From: Litsea cubeba
Taxonomy: Eukaryota; Streptophyta; Magnoliopsida; Laurales; Lauraceae
DNA: 64,000 bases
Reading direction: 5' to 3'
Assembly: GCA_012931725.1 (NCBI GenBank)
Contig: CM022948.1
Coordinates: 44,356,018-44,420,017, forward strand
Shown here: positions 24,960 through 36,927 of the stretch, piece by piece
Layout of the letters: every line of letters starts with the position of its first letter
How positions within the stretch are numbered: position 1 is the stretch's first letter
Position numbers and translations under genes: made by a program
The notes under the pieces: generated by a model
Seen by the model: the letters and a program-made list of their open reading frames with translations, nothing else
The model's database searches: none
What the model was told of the DNA's origin: nothing

Positions 24960-26683
24960 CCTCTTTGTTAGCCCCGACAAATACATTATTCCACACGCTT
25001 TCTCGCTATTGGAACCATGCACAAACAATGCAGCTGAATACCAAGCTCTGATCCTAGGATTGGAACTCGCCATCAAATCTGGCATCACCATGCTGGAAGT
25101 CTTTGGAGATTCTCAACTGATCGTCAACCAGATAAATCCGAAATTTGAAGTCAGGAAGCCTAATCTACTGCCTTACTACAACAAGGCACAATCACTTCTG
25201 CAAAAGTTTGACATCTGTCACATCACCCACATTCGTAGAGGTGAAAACAACCGGGCAAATGCCCTGGCCGTACTTGCCGCATCTATGGTAATCCAGGAAG
25301 GAGAAAACATGCAAATCACAGTGTGAGAGAAAAGAATCCTCCCCCCCTCTTAACACACACCAAGCAGTTGCTCAATGCCACCGAGTGGTTGGAAGTCAGA
25401 ACTCTATCCTTCAACCTTCAATCGGCGACTGGAGGGATCCGTTCATTGATTACACTATGTTCGGAATCCTACCTGAAGATCCAAAAGAACGGGTAAGCAC
25501 CAAAGGTGAACCCCAAACTCTCATTTGGATATTCCATCAAAAATCCTTTACAGGAAATCCTTCAACGGAGTACTTTTACGAGGCTTGTCACAACAAGAGG
25601 CTGAAGAAACACTCAAAGAAATTCATGCTGGTCTTTGTGGAGCCCATCAGGCTGGTCCCAAACTCTACGATCAGATAAAAAGGTTAGGTTATTATTGGCC
25701 TACTATGGTAGCTGACGCAATGCAATTTGCTAAACGCTGCCAACAATGCTAAGTTCACGGAGATTATGTTCACATGCCTCCAGAATGGCTGCATCCTACA
25801 GCGATCTGTTGGCCTTTCGAAGCCTGGAGTATGGACATCATAGGTCCTATTTCTCCCCCTTCAAGCAAAGGTCATCCTTCATTTTCTCCGTAACGGATTA
25901 TTTCTCCAAGTGGTCAGAAGCATTTGCACTCAACGAAATGAGGACCTCATCAGTCCTTCAGTTCCTGCGCACCTAACATCATTTGTCATTTTGGCATACC
26001 CAAAAGATTCGTCCATGATAACGGGCCACAATTCCGGGATCATCGATTCTACAGGTTTAGCGACAAATACAAAATCCAAAGTTGTCCTTCGACTCCATAT
26101 AATCCGGCAGCAAACGGATTAGCAGCAGCTTTCAACAAGACACTTTGCAAAATCCTCAAGAAAATGGTCTCCAGTCACAAAAGAGACTGGAGCGACAAAC
26201 TGTCTGAAGCTTTGTGGGCCTATCGAACCACCGTTCGAGGACCAACCATAGCACACCATTCTGCTTGGTCTATGGGTGCGAAGCTGTCGTACCCTTGGAA
26301 GTACAAATTCCTTCCTTGAGGGTATCTTTGTAAAATGACATGACTCAAGAAAGCAATGTCAAATTGCGACTCCATGAGCCGGACAATCTCGATGAGAGAC
26401 AGCTCGAAGCTCAACAAAGCATTGAACTTTACAAAGCACGCATGGCAGGATCTTTCGACAAGAAGGTTAGGCAACGCGCCTATAAAAGGGTGACTTGGTT
26501 CTTGCAGTAAAAAGACCAATGGTCTTCGCTCACAAGTCCAAAGGCAAGTTTGAGCCAAAATGGGAGGGACCCTACGCCATCGACAAGGTTTTCTCCAACG
26601 GCGCATACGCACTCCTAAACATGGAGGGTGACAGTTGTTTGTTGCCCATCAACGTTAAGTTTTTAAAGCGGTACTACCCTTGA
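24960..26683 (+). pseudogene. Tat archaeal-type RNase H and integrase (left copy, broken)
   Basis: The second RNase H is at 24960-25326, with NNAAEYQAL, GDSQLIVNQ and a late Asp-Ala block. Integrase follows: a zinc-binding N-domain at about 25600-25750, a DDE core at about 25820-26230 and a C-terminal domain at 26495-26683. Integrase would insert the cDNA into host DNA. A CAA-to-TAA stop falls just after the last zinc-ligand Cys (about 25750). Frameshifts follow at about 25870, 25970 and 26250. The core catalytic Glu is replaced: the block reads GLAAAFNK here and GLAEAFNK in the right copy. The HDNG Asp is retained. A terminal stop follows KRYYP, as in the right copy. Confidence 0.92.
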
Positions 26684-28174
26684 GGACTTACCCAACTGGG
26701 TAAGAGCAATGCCTGTACGTCCAAAACCTATTTCCAGGTACTTGCTCGCCAAACCCACACCTTTTAGAATTTTCATATCAAATGTTGAAATTTCTAGAAA
26801 TTCAAACAATGCTTACTTTCATCATTTCATTGTTCAAAATTTCCAAGTTTAGGAGCCTCTCCCTAACTTGAACAAAATTCTTAATCCTTGAACCCAAAAC
26901 TCATGGTTTGAAACAAGATCCGGATTCAGGGATTTCTACCCTAGTCCACCCTGCCTTTTACAGCTAAAATGGTTTTAGGTCAAAATTTACGACCCTCGTG
27001 TCTTTAAACAAGAAAATGGTTTTTCAAAAAAACCGTGAGGAAGCGACGCTTAGTCGATACTCACACATATTGGAAGAATGCAAACCATGTTCGACACTTT
27101 CAAAATCGCAGGGAAGCGACATTTCGTCAATACTTACAAAAAAAAATCATGGAGACGCAACATTTCAGTTGATATCCACAACCCAAATTTCAAAGGTTCG
27201 AAAAAACCTAAAATCGTGGAGATGCAACATTTTAATTGATATACACAACCCAAATTTCAGAGGTTCGAAAAAACCTAAAAAATCGTGGAGACGCAAATTT
27301 AAGTTGATATCCACAACCCAAATTTCAAAGGTTCGAAAAAACCAAAAAATCGTGGAGACGCAACATTGCAGTTGATATCCACAACCCAAAGGTTTGAGAA
27401 AACCACAAAATTCAAAAATCGTGGGGAAACGACATCAAGTCAGTATCTGCAAAACTAAGTTTTTGAAAAGCAAGGATGCGACATTCCATCGATACTTACA
27501 TCCAAATCAACGAGGAGGCGACATTCCATCGATCCTCGCAACCGAAGGAGCAAGGATGAGACATTCCATCGATACTTGCAAGACCATTCAGCAGGGAGGC
27601 GACTTTTAGATGATACTTGCATTTTTTAAAATCAAAATCGGTTATAAATGCCACCAAAACCGACTAAGATGCCACAAAAATCGGCTATCAATGCCACCAA
27701 ACAAAACCTGGCTTTCACGCCAACAAACCAAAACTTGGTTTTAAAAAAAAAAAAAAAATAACCCGGCTTTCAATGCCATAAACCGGCTATCAATGCCGCA
27801 AACCAACTATCAATGCCGCAAAAACTGGCTCTCATGCGAAAATCGGCTTCATGCCACAAACAAAATCTGGCTCCCATGCCAAAACAATCATTTGACAAAA
27901 GATTTTCACAAAATGACAAGATTTTGATCAAATTCCATTTAGCAATTGCTTTCATCACAACAAGATTGAAGTGAGCGTAGGGAAAACAAAAAAAGTACCA
28001 AAGAAAATATGTGGTACCAAATAAAAAGAAAGAAAGTGTTCACAAGCACTACAAAAAAAAATACCAAAAAAATACAAGTGGTACCAAAAAAAGGAAAGAA
28101 AGTGTTCACAAGCACTAGAAAAAAAGTACCGAAAAATACATGTGGTACCAAAAAAAGAAGAAGAAATTAGGAGC
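26684..28174 (+). repeat. Left Tat post-pol spacer with three tandem-repeat blocks
   Basis: Non-coding. Block 1 (about 27040-27620) repeats a gatatccacaacccaaa / cattccatcgatactt theme. Block 2 (about 27630-27890) repeats an atgccacaaaccggctatca theme and contains a poly-A run near 27750. Block 3 (about 27985-28160) repeats a gtaccaaa...gtgttcacaagcact unit. The same blocks occur in mirror orientation at 48305-49989 with different copy numbers. Before block 1, 26684-27040 is unique sequence with no feature I recognise. Confidence 0.85.
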
Positions 28175-31100
28175 TCAACCAAAAATGGACTCCAGCCAAA
28201 GTTTTAGCTCCTCGAGCAGACTTTTGGCCTCAACCGTCAGAGTTTCTAGGGCACGCTTCTTCAGGAACTTTCCATGAGATGCTGGAGAATGCTGTAATCC
28301 TTCTTTTACACCCGGAAGCTTATCCCAAACAGTTCGCCATCATTTGTTTTCCTCAATCCTCCTTTTGAGAACTCGATCGGTACCTGCAACCTGGCAAATC
28401 AGAGCACTCTCCTTGCCGCGAGCCTCTGTCATAGCAACCCACTTGGCCGCGACTTGTGCCTCCAAATGCTTAAGACGTTGCCTAGCCTCGGCGACCTCCC
28501 TATCAAGGATGGTAATGTCGTTCCTCAGCCTGATGATGGCTAACTCTTCTAAGTTCCTCTCCCAAACGAACTACTTCCTGCTCTGTGTAGTCTCATCTAA
28601 GTCAGATTGAGCCTTATTAGCAGGATCCTAGAACATCTCCTTGAAGAAGTCACCATCAGGGAAAGCCATGGTCTCAAACCACTTGTCACCCAGTGCAATG
28701 ATCCTATCAACGATCACCCTAGCACCTGTGACATCCAGACCAACTTCTTCGGCATCAATGAGAATCTCTTGCACATGCTGGATCATGCCAAATCCGGCAT
28801 CCAAGTGTCCAGAAAGGAGAGTCTCGATCCAAGAACTCAAAACTCGTGCCAGCACCTTCTTCGCAAATAGAAGAGATGGCCCAGATGAATATTTGCCCCG
28901 CTCCATCGGCCGGCTGCTTATATCATGCCCCATTGGAAGAGTAACAAAAGAACTCTTTCAAATTGGAGCCACTGGGGAAGGAATCTCATCACGAGTTCTC
29001 GCCTCTAGCCGTGCCAGAACTGGTTGTAGGAGTCTCTACCTCTAGATCAACCTTTGGCATCCATTGCTCTGGTTCTGAAGAAAGCGATGGATTCTCGTCT
29101 GTCACTTCAAAACCTGCCAATGAAACGCAAAAAGGTATGAATATGATCCTGTTTAAAAGACATTATCAGGGTTATTACTATAAAGTACCTTCTTCGACGA
29201 CTGGCGGAACACTTTCTTCCTCCATGAACTCATTGGAAGCATCGTCAACATTTGCGTCCATCGATGGTTCAAAGTCATCAGAATCCTGTGGCAAGTCAGC
29301 TGACAAGAAAAATGTTAGCAAATCAAGTCATAGACACAAAAAAAAAACAAAACAAAAGAAGTTATACCAATTGGTGATTCTGGATTCACTCCAGAGTCCC
29401 TCGGTTATTCTTCAGGTACCCCCACAAGTTATATCACCGTCTCATCGGTCGGAACCTCAGGCATCACCAAGTCTTCTTCTTCTGCTAAAAAAAAAAGAAA
29501 AGAAAAAAGCAGAAACAGAAAGCAAATCAAAACATGGAAAAATACCATGAAAGGAACGGAAAGAGAAAGAGGAAGAATCATACCTTCATACACGGTCTCT
29601 TCTTCTCAGCTTCTCTTTTCTGGAGGCTTGTTAGCATTCTCTGGAACCTCCTCATTAACAGTAAGAGGAACTTCCACATCAGGAGAGTCTTCGTGTTGCC
29701 CTTTGCTGCGATGATGACTCCTCTTCCTCTTGCTTCTGCGGGCTCGCTTTCCAAAAGAACCTGCCCCACTGTTAGAGTTAGGTTTCCCACTAGACTCCTC
29801 ACTAGATGGTCTGCTCTTGCCAGTAGACTCCACGGAAGCTCGCCTCTGTGCCGCTTGCATCCAAGCCTCAAGCTCAGCGTCCTCCTGTTCTAGCTGCTCT
29901 AAGGCCTCGTCAGGTACTTCCCAAACAGCTTCAGAACCAATGACGCCCTGGTCATTGAGAAAGCCTATCTTGTGCTTCTCTCGAGAAAGGAAGGCCCAAA
30001 CTTCCTCTCGCCGGACGCCATCCGACTTTCCAAGGCCTTTTCCAGACGACAGCCTCACATCAAGCTCTTTCTTGGAAAGCCCCCGATATGCCAAAAAGCT
30101 CTCCGCGAACCACTTCGCGAAGCAGGCAGTCCGGAAAGTCGACAACACAGGATAAGAAATCATGGTAGTAGTGTCTTCAGCACTATAGAAAGCCCATGCA
30201 TTTCTCTCATCCTGCAAACCTCCAAAGCCTTTCACCATGCTTGAAGGCGCTCCAACAACGCCTTGAGAAAAGCCCAACTGGTGTTTGTACTCGCAAAGAA
30301 AACCCTCAACTTTTCTTGCATGGCCGAAGTCTTCTTCGAACCCGGATCTTGAGCCCTGGCTTCCCGAGTCGTGCAATCAGAAGATTCCCTACTGCTAAAG
30401 AAGTTAGGGAATGACGAGCCAAAACTCTTCCAACTGCTAGATCTAACTTTCGAGACCTCCTTAGCCTTAAAAAAATCATAGAAGGCAACAAGCTGAAAGT
30501 ACAGGAGCCTGAACTCCTCTGACTGCTCCTCAATGATGCTGTCGACCGGCATGAACTCTTCACAGAGTTTGCCAACGATAGGCAATCCAGTAATGGTGCT
30601 CAACTCCTTCAAAGAGAAACCAATCTCACCATTCGTGACAACGAAGGTATTGGTTTGTGGAAGGAACGACTCCAACATAGCCATAAAAGCCTCGTCGGAA
30701 AAGATCACGGTCTCCCTAAAGGTACAGACCACATAAAAAAGCCCGGCTTCCTTTAAAATGGTACCACAAATCAGTAGGACACGATTAGTCCACGACTTCC
30801 ACTCGGAGTCAGCACTGAAACAGCCACGAAGTCGAAAAGGCTTCACCCAATTGTTGCCGTCACCTGCTAAAAATGCCAAGGCCCACCGGTCGGAAATAGA
30901 CTGACGGATAATCAGAGCCCTGGTAGCCACTAACCGGCATCAACATGTCCATGTCAGCAGGCGACTTCTCCATATATCCAAGAGGACCGCCAACAAAAGC
31001 CCCGGTCTTGATCACGTTAGTCCTCTTTACCCAGCTTGGAGGATCTTCCCTCTTTAAGGCACGTGGGAGGAAGGCTCATGATCAAGATAGTACGATCAAA

Positions 31101-32211
31101 CGTCAATCAAGTAACAACGGTTCTCTTCACACCATCAGCTGTGTAAGGGAACTGAAAACATCTCCTCTGGTATGTCACCTCATCAGGGACTGCATCACCA
31201 AAGAAGAAGGTAGGCTTGGACAACGCCCTCTGGTCGTCCATAACCCAAGGACAGTCGCTTACCATGATCTTGTAAAATTCCACTCCCTTTAGAGCGATTA
31301 GTCGCTGCCTCATCTTATCTCTGTTGAGAGAGTCACACTCTTCAAGGTTTCTCTCAACATACTGGACCTTCTCCCAGGCCTGCTGAACGGTCGGATTGGA
31401 AGATCTAGCGGATCAACGAGATACGCTTGTAGCAGGCTTTTTACCCTTGTTCGTTCTGAAGGAACCACCTGTAAAGGTTGGAAAAGAAAAGATCGATCAT
31501 CAAAACGACCGAATTTCGATAAAAAAAATCTGGCAAAAATCTGGCATGATTCCAGGGCAATTTCGAAGAAAAAGGAAATACCCCGAAAGAAATAGAAAGC
31601 TTGAAGATGGGCTCAACATCGCTGCGAGCTCCGAAACTCCAAACTTTCAAAACCCCAAAGTCTACAAAATCAGGAAGGGCTCAACATCACCGTGAGCTCC
31701 GAATTCCGAAATTTGTAAAAACTTTCAGGTATGCTATCACATCATGCTACCAATTCAATTTACAAAAAAATGCATGCATGAACATCTTGGTTTGCAAAAA
31801 AAAACAAAGCATTATCATGATGAACAAAAAAAAAAGAAACTTTCTCAACAAAAAAAGGGAGAAAGAAATGAAAAAAAAAAGAGAAACTTTCTTTAAGAAA
31901 AAAAAAAGATAAAAAAAAGAAAGATAAAAAAGAAAAGAAAAGAAAGAGGGTCGTGGCCCACGGGCCACGTGGCCGTACGGACCAGATCCGTATGGATCTT
32001 TCTATACGGCCCACACACAAAAAACGTGCAAAAAAAAAGAAGAAAAATCACGAGAAAAAAAATGAAAACGTGCAAAAAAAAAAAACACGTCAAAAAGAAT
32101 AGAAAAAGAAGAAAAGAAAGAAACAAAAAAAAATAAGAAAATAAACTTTTTTTTACCATCCTTTTTTCTAGAAAGGTGATTTCTTGATAAAGAAAACTTA
32201 CTTGAAGCCAT
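28175..32211 (-). pseudogene. Antisense PMD gene of the left Tat copy (broken)
   Basis: This is the counterpart of 43542-48304, on the strand opposite to this element's gag-pol. Exon 1 (32202-32211) and the first intron (31469-32201) keep the same splice sites as the right copy. The later donors (near 29580, 29375 and 29190) and acceptors are also kept. Breaks: an in-frame TGA replaces an Arg codon at about 31417. A deletion of about 625 bp joins about 30281 to 30282, removes the core of the PMD domain and shifts frame. More frame breaks follow in the C-terminal region. Open pieces remain at 30232-30930 and 29606-30376. The stop is at 28175-28177. Confidence 0.85.
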
Positions 32212-32332
32212 TGATGGAGAAGAAGAAGAAAAGCTTGAAGAGCTTTGAAGAAGAAACGTTCTTGGTTTTGAAGCCCTCTTGAGATTTTTGCAAAAGAAAG
32301 CAATAAGAGCAAGAGATCCCACCTCCCCTTGC

Positions 32333-32339
32333 TTTTATA
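32333..32339 (-). promoter_or_regulatory. TATA box of the left antisense PMD gene
   Basis: TATAAAA read on the minus strand, about 122 bp upstream of the ATG at 32211. The right copy has the same box 120 bp upstream of its ATG. Confidence 0.7.
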
Positions 32340-32399
32340 GAAGAGAGGAAACCAAAGAAGGAAACAAGGAGAAAAGAAAGGAGGTAAGTGCTACAAATT

Positions 32400-32660
32400 A
32401 GCAATCTTACCAAAAGAAAGAATTAGGAAGTTTCTTTCCCAAAAGAAAGATACTTTGAGGGATTCTCTCCCAAAAGAAAGCAATGAGAGATTTTCTCCCA
32501 AAAAAGAGGAGATTTGAGATAATCTCTCCCAAAGAAAGATACTTTGAGATATTCTCTCCCAAAATAAAGGGAACATCAGAGATTCTCTCCGAGTAAGGAT
32601 ATTCTTAGATATTCTCCATCCAAAGGAGATATTTTTAGATATTCTTTACAAAAATAAAAT
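32400..32660. repeat. Tandem ~30 bp repeats upstream of the left antisense promoter
   Basis: Repeats of a tctcccaaaagaaag theme with an agatattctc spacer. They are the mirror of 43180-43370 and sit immediately upstream of the TATA box of the antisense gene. Confidence 0.75.
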
Positions 32661-32989
32661 CATATGAAATCTAAGCCATCTTCAAAAGCTTAAGGTCCCA
32701 TGGGTTAGCCCATATGAGTCAGGTTTGACCACCTAGGCACTAAAAAAAAATTGGGCTTTTAGTCAAAGAGAAATCCCTCTTACCAAGAGCATACAAAAAT
32801 GATTCCATGCCTCTTTGGAGTTGATTGGATCATATAAAAAAGAATTCCAAGCCCCATGAGCTTCTGAAATTCAAACCATCCAGCCTCATATACTAAATTG
32901 AGCCAAAATCTTGAAATTGACATTTCACAAAAACCCAAGCCACTCCAATGGACCCACACAGTCCCAAAGAGTGACCAAAAACCACATCC

Positions 32990-33215
32990 TGGTCCCCTAA
33001 CTTGCCACATACAGCTTGTTAGGTCACAAGACCAAAACCAAAAACCAAATCCCGATCCCCTAACTTGCCACATATAGCTTGTTAGGTCACAAGGTCAAAA
33101 CCAAAATCGAGCCCTCAACTTGCCACATACAGCTTGTTGGGTCACGCGGTCAAAATCAAACCCAACCCCCTAACCTGCCACATACCGCTTGTTAGGTCAC
33201 AAGGTCAAAAATAAA
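32990..33215. repeat. Tandem ~55 bp repeats in the left Tat 3' UTR
   Basis: Four diverged units centred on cttgccacatacagcttgtt at about 33000, 33065, 33118 and 33175. The right copy has three units at 42650-42815. Confidence 0.8.
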
Positions 33216-33430
33216 AACCTAAATCCGCATCTCTGATGTCATTTTCAAAACTTTGCCTCGAAATGGTACGTGATCCCTTTCACTACCATAAAATTCCCCT
33301 GGAAGCTCAAAAGGCCACTCTACGAAAAAAAAGACTGCTCAAAGACTCTTGGTCAAGTCACAAGCTCTCTTTCATAAATCTCTTCGAGGCACATCGACTA
33401 CAAAAGTTAAGCAACTCGTCGCTGTACCTC

Positions 33431-33441
33431 GAGGGGGCATT
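33431..33441 (+). other. Polypurine tract of the left Tat element
   Basis: GAGGGGGCATT directly before the LTR start TGTTGACACC at 33442. The same tract adjoins the right copy LTR at 42420-42430 on the other strand. Confidence 0.85.
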
Positions 33442-33527
33442 TGTTGACACCAAAAATGTCACTTTGCCTCTTCAACATTAAGAAAGCTACTTGAAGTCAC
33501 GGCCTACCACAAATGGGCGATGGTACT
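33442..33527 (+). repeat. Left Tat 3' LTR, first part
   Basis: 86 bp starting TGTTGACACC, homologous to the right copy LTR read leftward from 42419. It is interrupted at 33528 by a solo LTR and continues at 36516. Confidence 0.85.
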
Positions 33528-36515
33528 TGTCCACGGCCCCGAACCCGATTAGAGAGTAAAACCGGATCTGGGGTGTGAATTTTTGGGCTAATTAAAAAAA
33601 ATTTTGCCCTTAATGCCCAAGGATCGAAGTCCGCTGTGAGGATTGTATAGTTGAGCCTCATTAACAAATAATCAACGGGACTTGTCCGGTAATCACAACA
33701 TTAAATCTGTAGGAATATCAAAGCAAGTATGAATTTCATTCCATTATATATATTCAAGTTTCAAAAGATAAAACATATAAAGTTTATAAACATCAGGACC
33801 ATCCCAAAAACCTAGGTCCTGGTACAAAAGATATACAGTACTAAGATAGACAAGTCCAAAATATCTAAACCAAAAGATGAAAAGAGGTGGCACGACAATA
33901 GCTATCCCTGTGTAACGCGCACTAGTGCCGAGAGGGATGACGCTATGCTACGTCATCGGCACCCCACTCTCGTACCTCGTCCTCCTCCCCCGGTTGAGGA
34001 TCCTCTGGGATTGCCTCGGCATCCGGGTTGGTGTAATAGTAGTAGGTGTCCTCTGTACACCATAGAATAAAGGATCAACAATATGTTGGCAAGAAGATAA
34101 GCAATATACATTATTCATAACATGTTTCAAAAGAGAATAAAGACAAGTACATAATTAAAAGATAGCAAGGTACAAGCTAGGCATAAAGCATGAGTAGTTA
34201 CAAGAATCAAATGACAAGATAAATCCTAGCAATATTACAAGAATAACCATCGATGAAATGCAATGTCAAGCAAGAGGAGACTCCGAGGATGTCCTAGCCA
34301 TCTCACGGGGGTATAAGTGACGTCTGAGCCGACTACGAATACCAAAAGTCTGGCTCTAGGGAAATCCTAGCTCCCGGTCCTAGGAATAGCAGCACGGTCC
34401 GAGCCCGCTCCCAGCTATTCGCGCCATGGACGCCGTCCAAAGCCGACTGCCCACCCTAGTGTCCGATATCCGGCCCACTTTATAATCATCAGTCTGCAGC
34501 TGGTCATGAATGCAAGATGATGATGATGGTTTGTACATGACCCAAGTTCCAAGACAAATACACGTGGATAGATTTCCAAGAATAACATAACAAGCCGAGG
34601 GCTACTCCAAGTCAAGCCAAGATACAAGTCAAGTTCCATGAGTAGTCCACTTTTCAAGTCTATCCACACGTGTTCATCAATACAAGACAAAGGTGCCTAA
34701 AGATACACTCTAAGTCCAGTCACATCCTAATTCCATAAGTTAAACTACAAGTTATACAAGTATACAAGATTAGAGTGTACAAGGTACGACAAGCTACGGA
34801 TACATGATTCAAGAGTCAAGAGTGAAGAACAAGCCAATCCTAGGTCAAGAGTTGTCCATCGTGTACCACACGTATTCCCAACGGAGTGCTTACGGAGAAA
34901 GAGTCAACGATGCCATAGTGTGGTGAGCCCGTGGTGTACAGAAGTTATTGGGCACCAATTGACTAAGTTCCGTATGCATTCAGCCAAGTTACAACCATAC
35001 ACGGAAGTCCCGGACAACCAACGAAGCACACCAAGCCAAACATGCTCCGTTTTCATTTCCCCCAATTGGTCATACAAGGATAGGGTCAATAGGTTCCAAC
35101 CTAGGGTCCAAACTAGGTTTACAATCCCTTTCCAAAAGAGATAAGGGCTTGGCTTATTGATCCAATACCTATTTCCTTTTCCAATCTCTGATGATTAAGA
35201 TTAGTATATCATTGGATTCTACGTCTCGAGAGCTTTCCAACGGTATAAAGAACTCCAAATTCCGACAAACGGGTCAAAAGTTATGCCCGTTCGAAGTGGA
35301 TGTTGCTGTCTGCAGAATGCATTCTCGCTCTCGCTATAGCGAGAATGCATTCTGTCTGGGCTCCAGAACAGTAGCAAAGCTTGCTCTAGCGAGGGTTAAG
35401 CCTGCTAGAGCAAGCCTACTTGCTGCCTGAGCCCGAACTGAAGCAGATTTGGCCTGTTTCAAGGTATTTTCAAACCCATTCACCTTCCTTCTTAAGCCTT
35501 TCCAAGGCATGTACCTGCATGAGAAGAGCCTCCATGCTCTCTCTCTCAAACCACATTCCATTCCATTCATCAAACCATATACAAGTAAAGTCCATTCAAC
35601 CCATTTATCCAATTTTGAGCATATGTAATCCAATTATCCATGACAAGCTTGGAATTTAGGGAAAATCTAAGCAATGACTTAACAAGAAACAATAATAATA
35701 CATGCATGCTCAATATATAAAGCAAATCTACTTGCCTTCACCAAAGAAATGGAAATTAGAGAGAGAAATTGAGGAGGAGAGCTCTCCACCCACACCCTAG
35801 CCAAACTAGTTCTCCCAAAGTCTTCTCCTACACCCAAAGAGCACAAAGGAAGGAGAAGAATAGAATTTACTAACATGCAGCCCATTAACAGCAAGAAGAA
35901 GAGAAATTGGAAGAGATGGAGAAGAGGAAACTTACCAATTTTTTGATCAAAATATAGGGGAAGAGGAGATGAAGAGATTGGTGAGCTTGGTTGTCCTTGA
36001 GATGGCCTTTAGAACCCACATGCAAGAGGAGAGAGAGTGAAGGAGGAAGAAGAGAGAGAGCTACAGCAGTTGTTGAGTGAAAGGGAGGAAGAAACGAATG
36101 ATAAGTTGCTGGAATGGGTTTGAGTTGATTTAAAAATGAAGATGAAGGAGGAAAAGTCTAAAATGCCCCTTTTTAGTGAAATGAGAGAAATGTGCTTAAT
36201 TGAGGGGCTTCGGAGTGTCAAATCGTGACGAGTCAAGAACAGAAAATGATGAACGCAACGAGATCTTTCCAACGAGCCCAAATTCGGCGAAAACAGAATT
36301 TTTAGGGAAAATACCCAATTTTCCTATTAATCACAACCTAACCCCCTATTAAGACTAATCGCCCTTGGAATCAAACTAAACTTCGCAACCACTTTCTAAT
36401 GATAAAAGAAACTCGCTTAGCCACTAAACTAACCTAATTAGTAAAAATCATAATTAATTAGGCTAATCGCCAATATTAAGAAATTAATCACCCTATTAAG
36501 GTCGGGGACCTTACA
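33528..36515 (-). mobile_element. Solo LTR related to the LARD family
   Basis: 2988 bp. On the minus strand it starts TGTAAGGTCCCCGACC and ends TCGGGGCCGTGGACA, the same terminal pattern as the LARD LTRs. No interior or second LTR is present, so it is a solo LTR left by LTR-LTR recombination. It interrupts the left Tat LTR. The target duplication is imperfect: GTACT before it and, one base beyond the CA end, CTACT after it. Inside are two inverted repeats, with arms 35313-35329/35338-35354 and 35379-35390/35404-35415. I see no coding sequence. Confidence 0.8.
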
Positions 36516-36594
36516 TCTACTTCTCAAAGAATCAATTCTTGTCAGAATCAAGCAAAAACCGCAAGATCCTTCAAGACAGCCAAAAGAGGAGTAC
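36516..36594 (+). repeat. Left Tat 3' LTR, continuation after the solo LTR
   Basis: About 79 bp matching the right copy LTR at 42339-42259 on the minus strand, including gcaagatccttcaa and agccaaaagaggagtac. Similarity stops abruptly at about 36594, so this LTR is rearranged or truncated. Confidence 0.8.
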
Positions 36595-36920
36595 TGATGG
36601 ACCGCGCTCCTGCTTGGTTCAACCGAGGTCGGCGGACGTGGGAGTCCGTTGGGTCCGACCCTTTCGTAACCGGGGGGCAAGGGCGTGCATCAACATTTCT
36701 TTTTTTGTGTGGGTGTGCCAGATTTTCAATTTTACTTGGAATTGCAAGTGGTGATCCGGAGATCAACCTTCGCAAGTAAAAAGGAAATCAACTTCTTTCA
36801 AGTTTTCCATTGCACATATATTTTAGAAAAGAGACATTTTTCTTGGTTTGCCGTGAAAGGCGATTTTTTGGCATTTATAGCCGATTTTGGCAACTCCGCC
36901 TATGTTGGGGTATCCTTGAC
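36595..36920. other. Unassigned sequence between the truncated Tat LTR and the LINE
   Basis: It has no ORF I recognise. It could be a divergent R/U5 of the left Tat LTR or flanking DNA. It ends in ggcatttatagccgatttt, a motif that also occurs right after the LINE and in the Tat spacer repeats. TGGCAACTCCGC at 36888-36899 resembles the tRNA-Arg primer site known from Ogre/Tat elements, but it lies inside that repeat motif and may be chance. Confidence 0.4.
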
Positions 36921-36927
36921 ATAGCCG

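Larger units (their letters stand above)
1..36594 (+). mobile_element. Left Tat-lineage Ty3/Gypsy retrotransposon, 5'-truncated by the window edge
   Basis: Its own sequence is 1-2797, 12559-14926, 24955-33527 and 36516 to about 36594; the gaps are later insertions. Order is Gag C-part, aspartic protease, G-patch, RT, RNase H, archaeal-type RNase H, integrase, tandem-repeat spacer, antisense PMD gene, repeat-rich 3' UTR, polypurine tract and 3' LTR. The second RNase H between RNase H and integrase is the known hallmark of the Tat lineage. The right-hand copy (42420-64000, opposite strand) is collinear and allows each break to be read. All reading frames here are broken, so this copy is dead. 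Confidence 0.93.

Noticed and set aside
33236..33481. 81-codon ORF with a peptide (KLCLEMVRDPFHYHKIPLEA) also readable at 42454-42636
   Set aside because: The nucleotide sequence is homologous because both are the Tat 3' UTR; the C-termini diverge by frame and the ORF runs into the LTR, so a gene is not supported.
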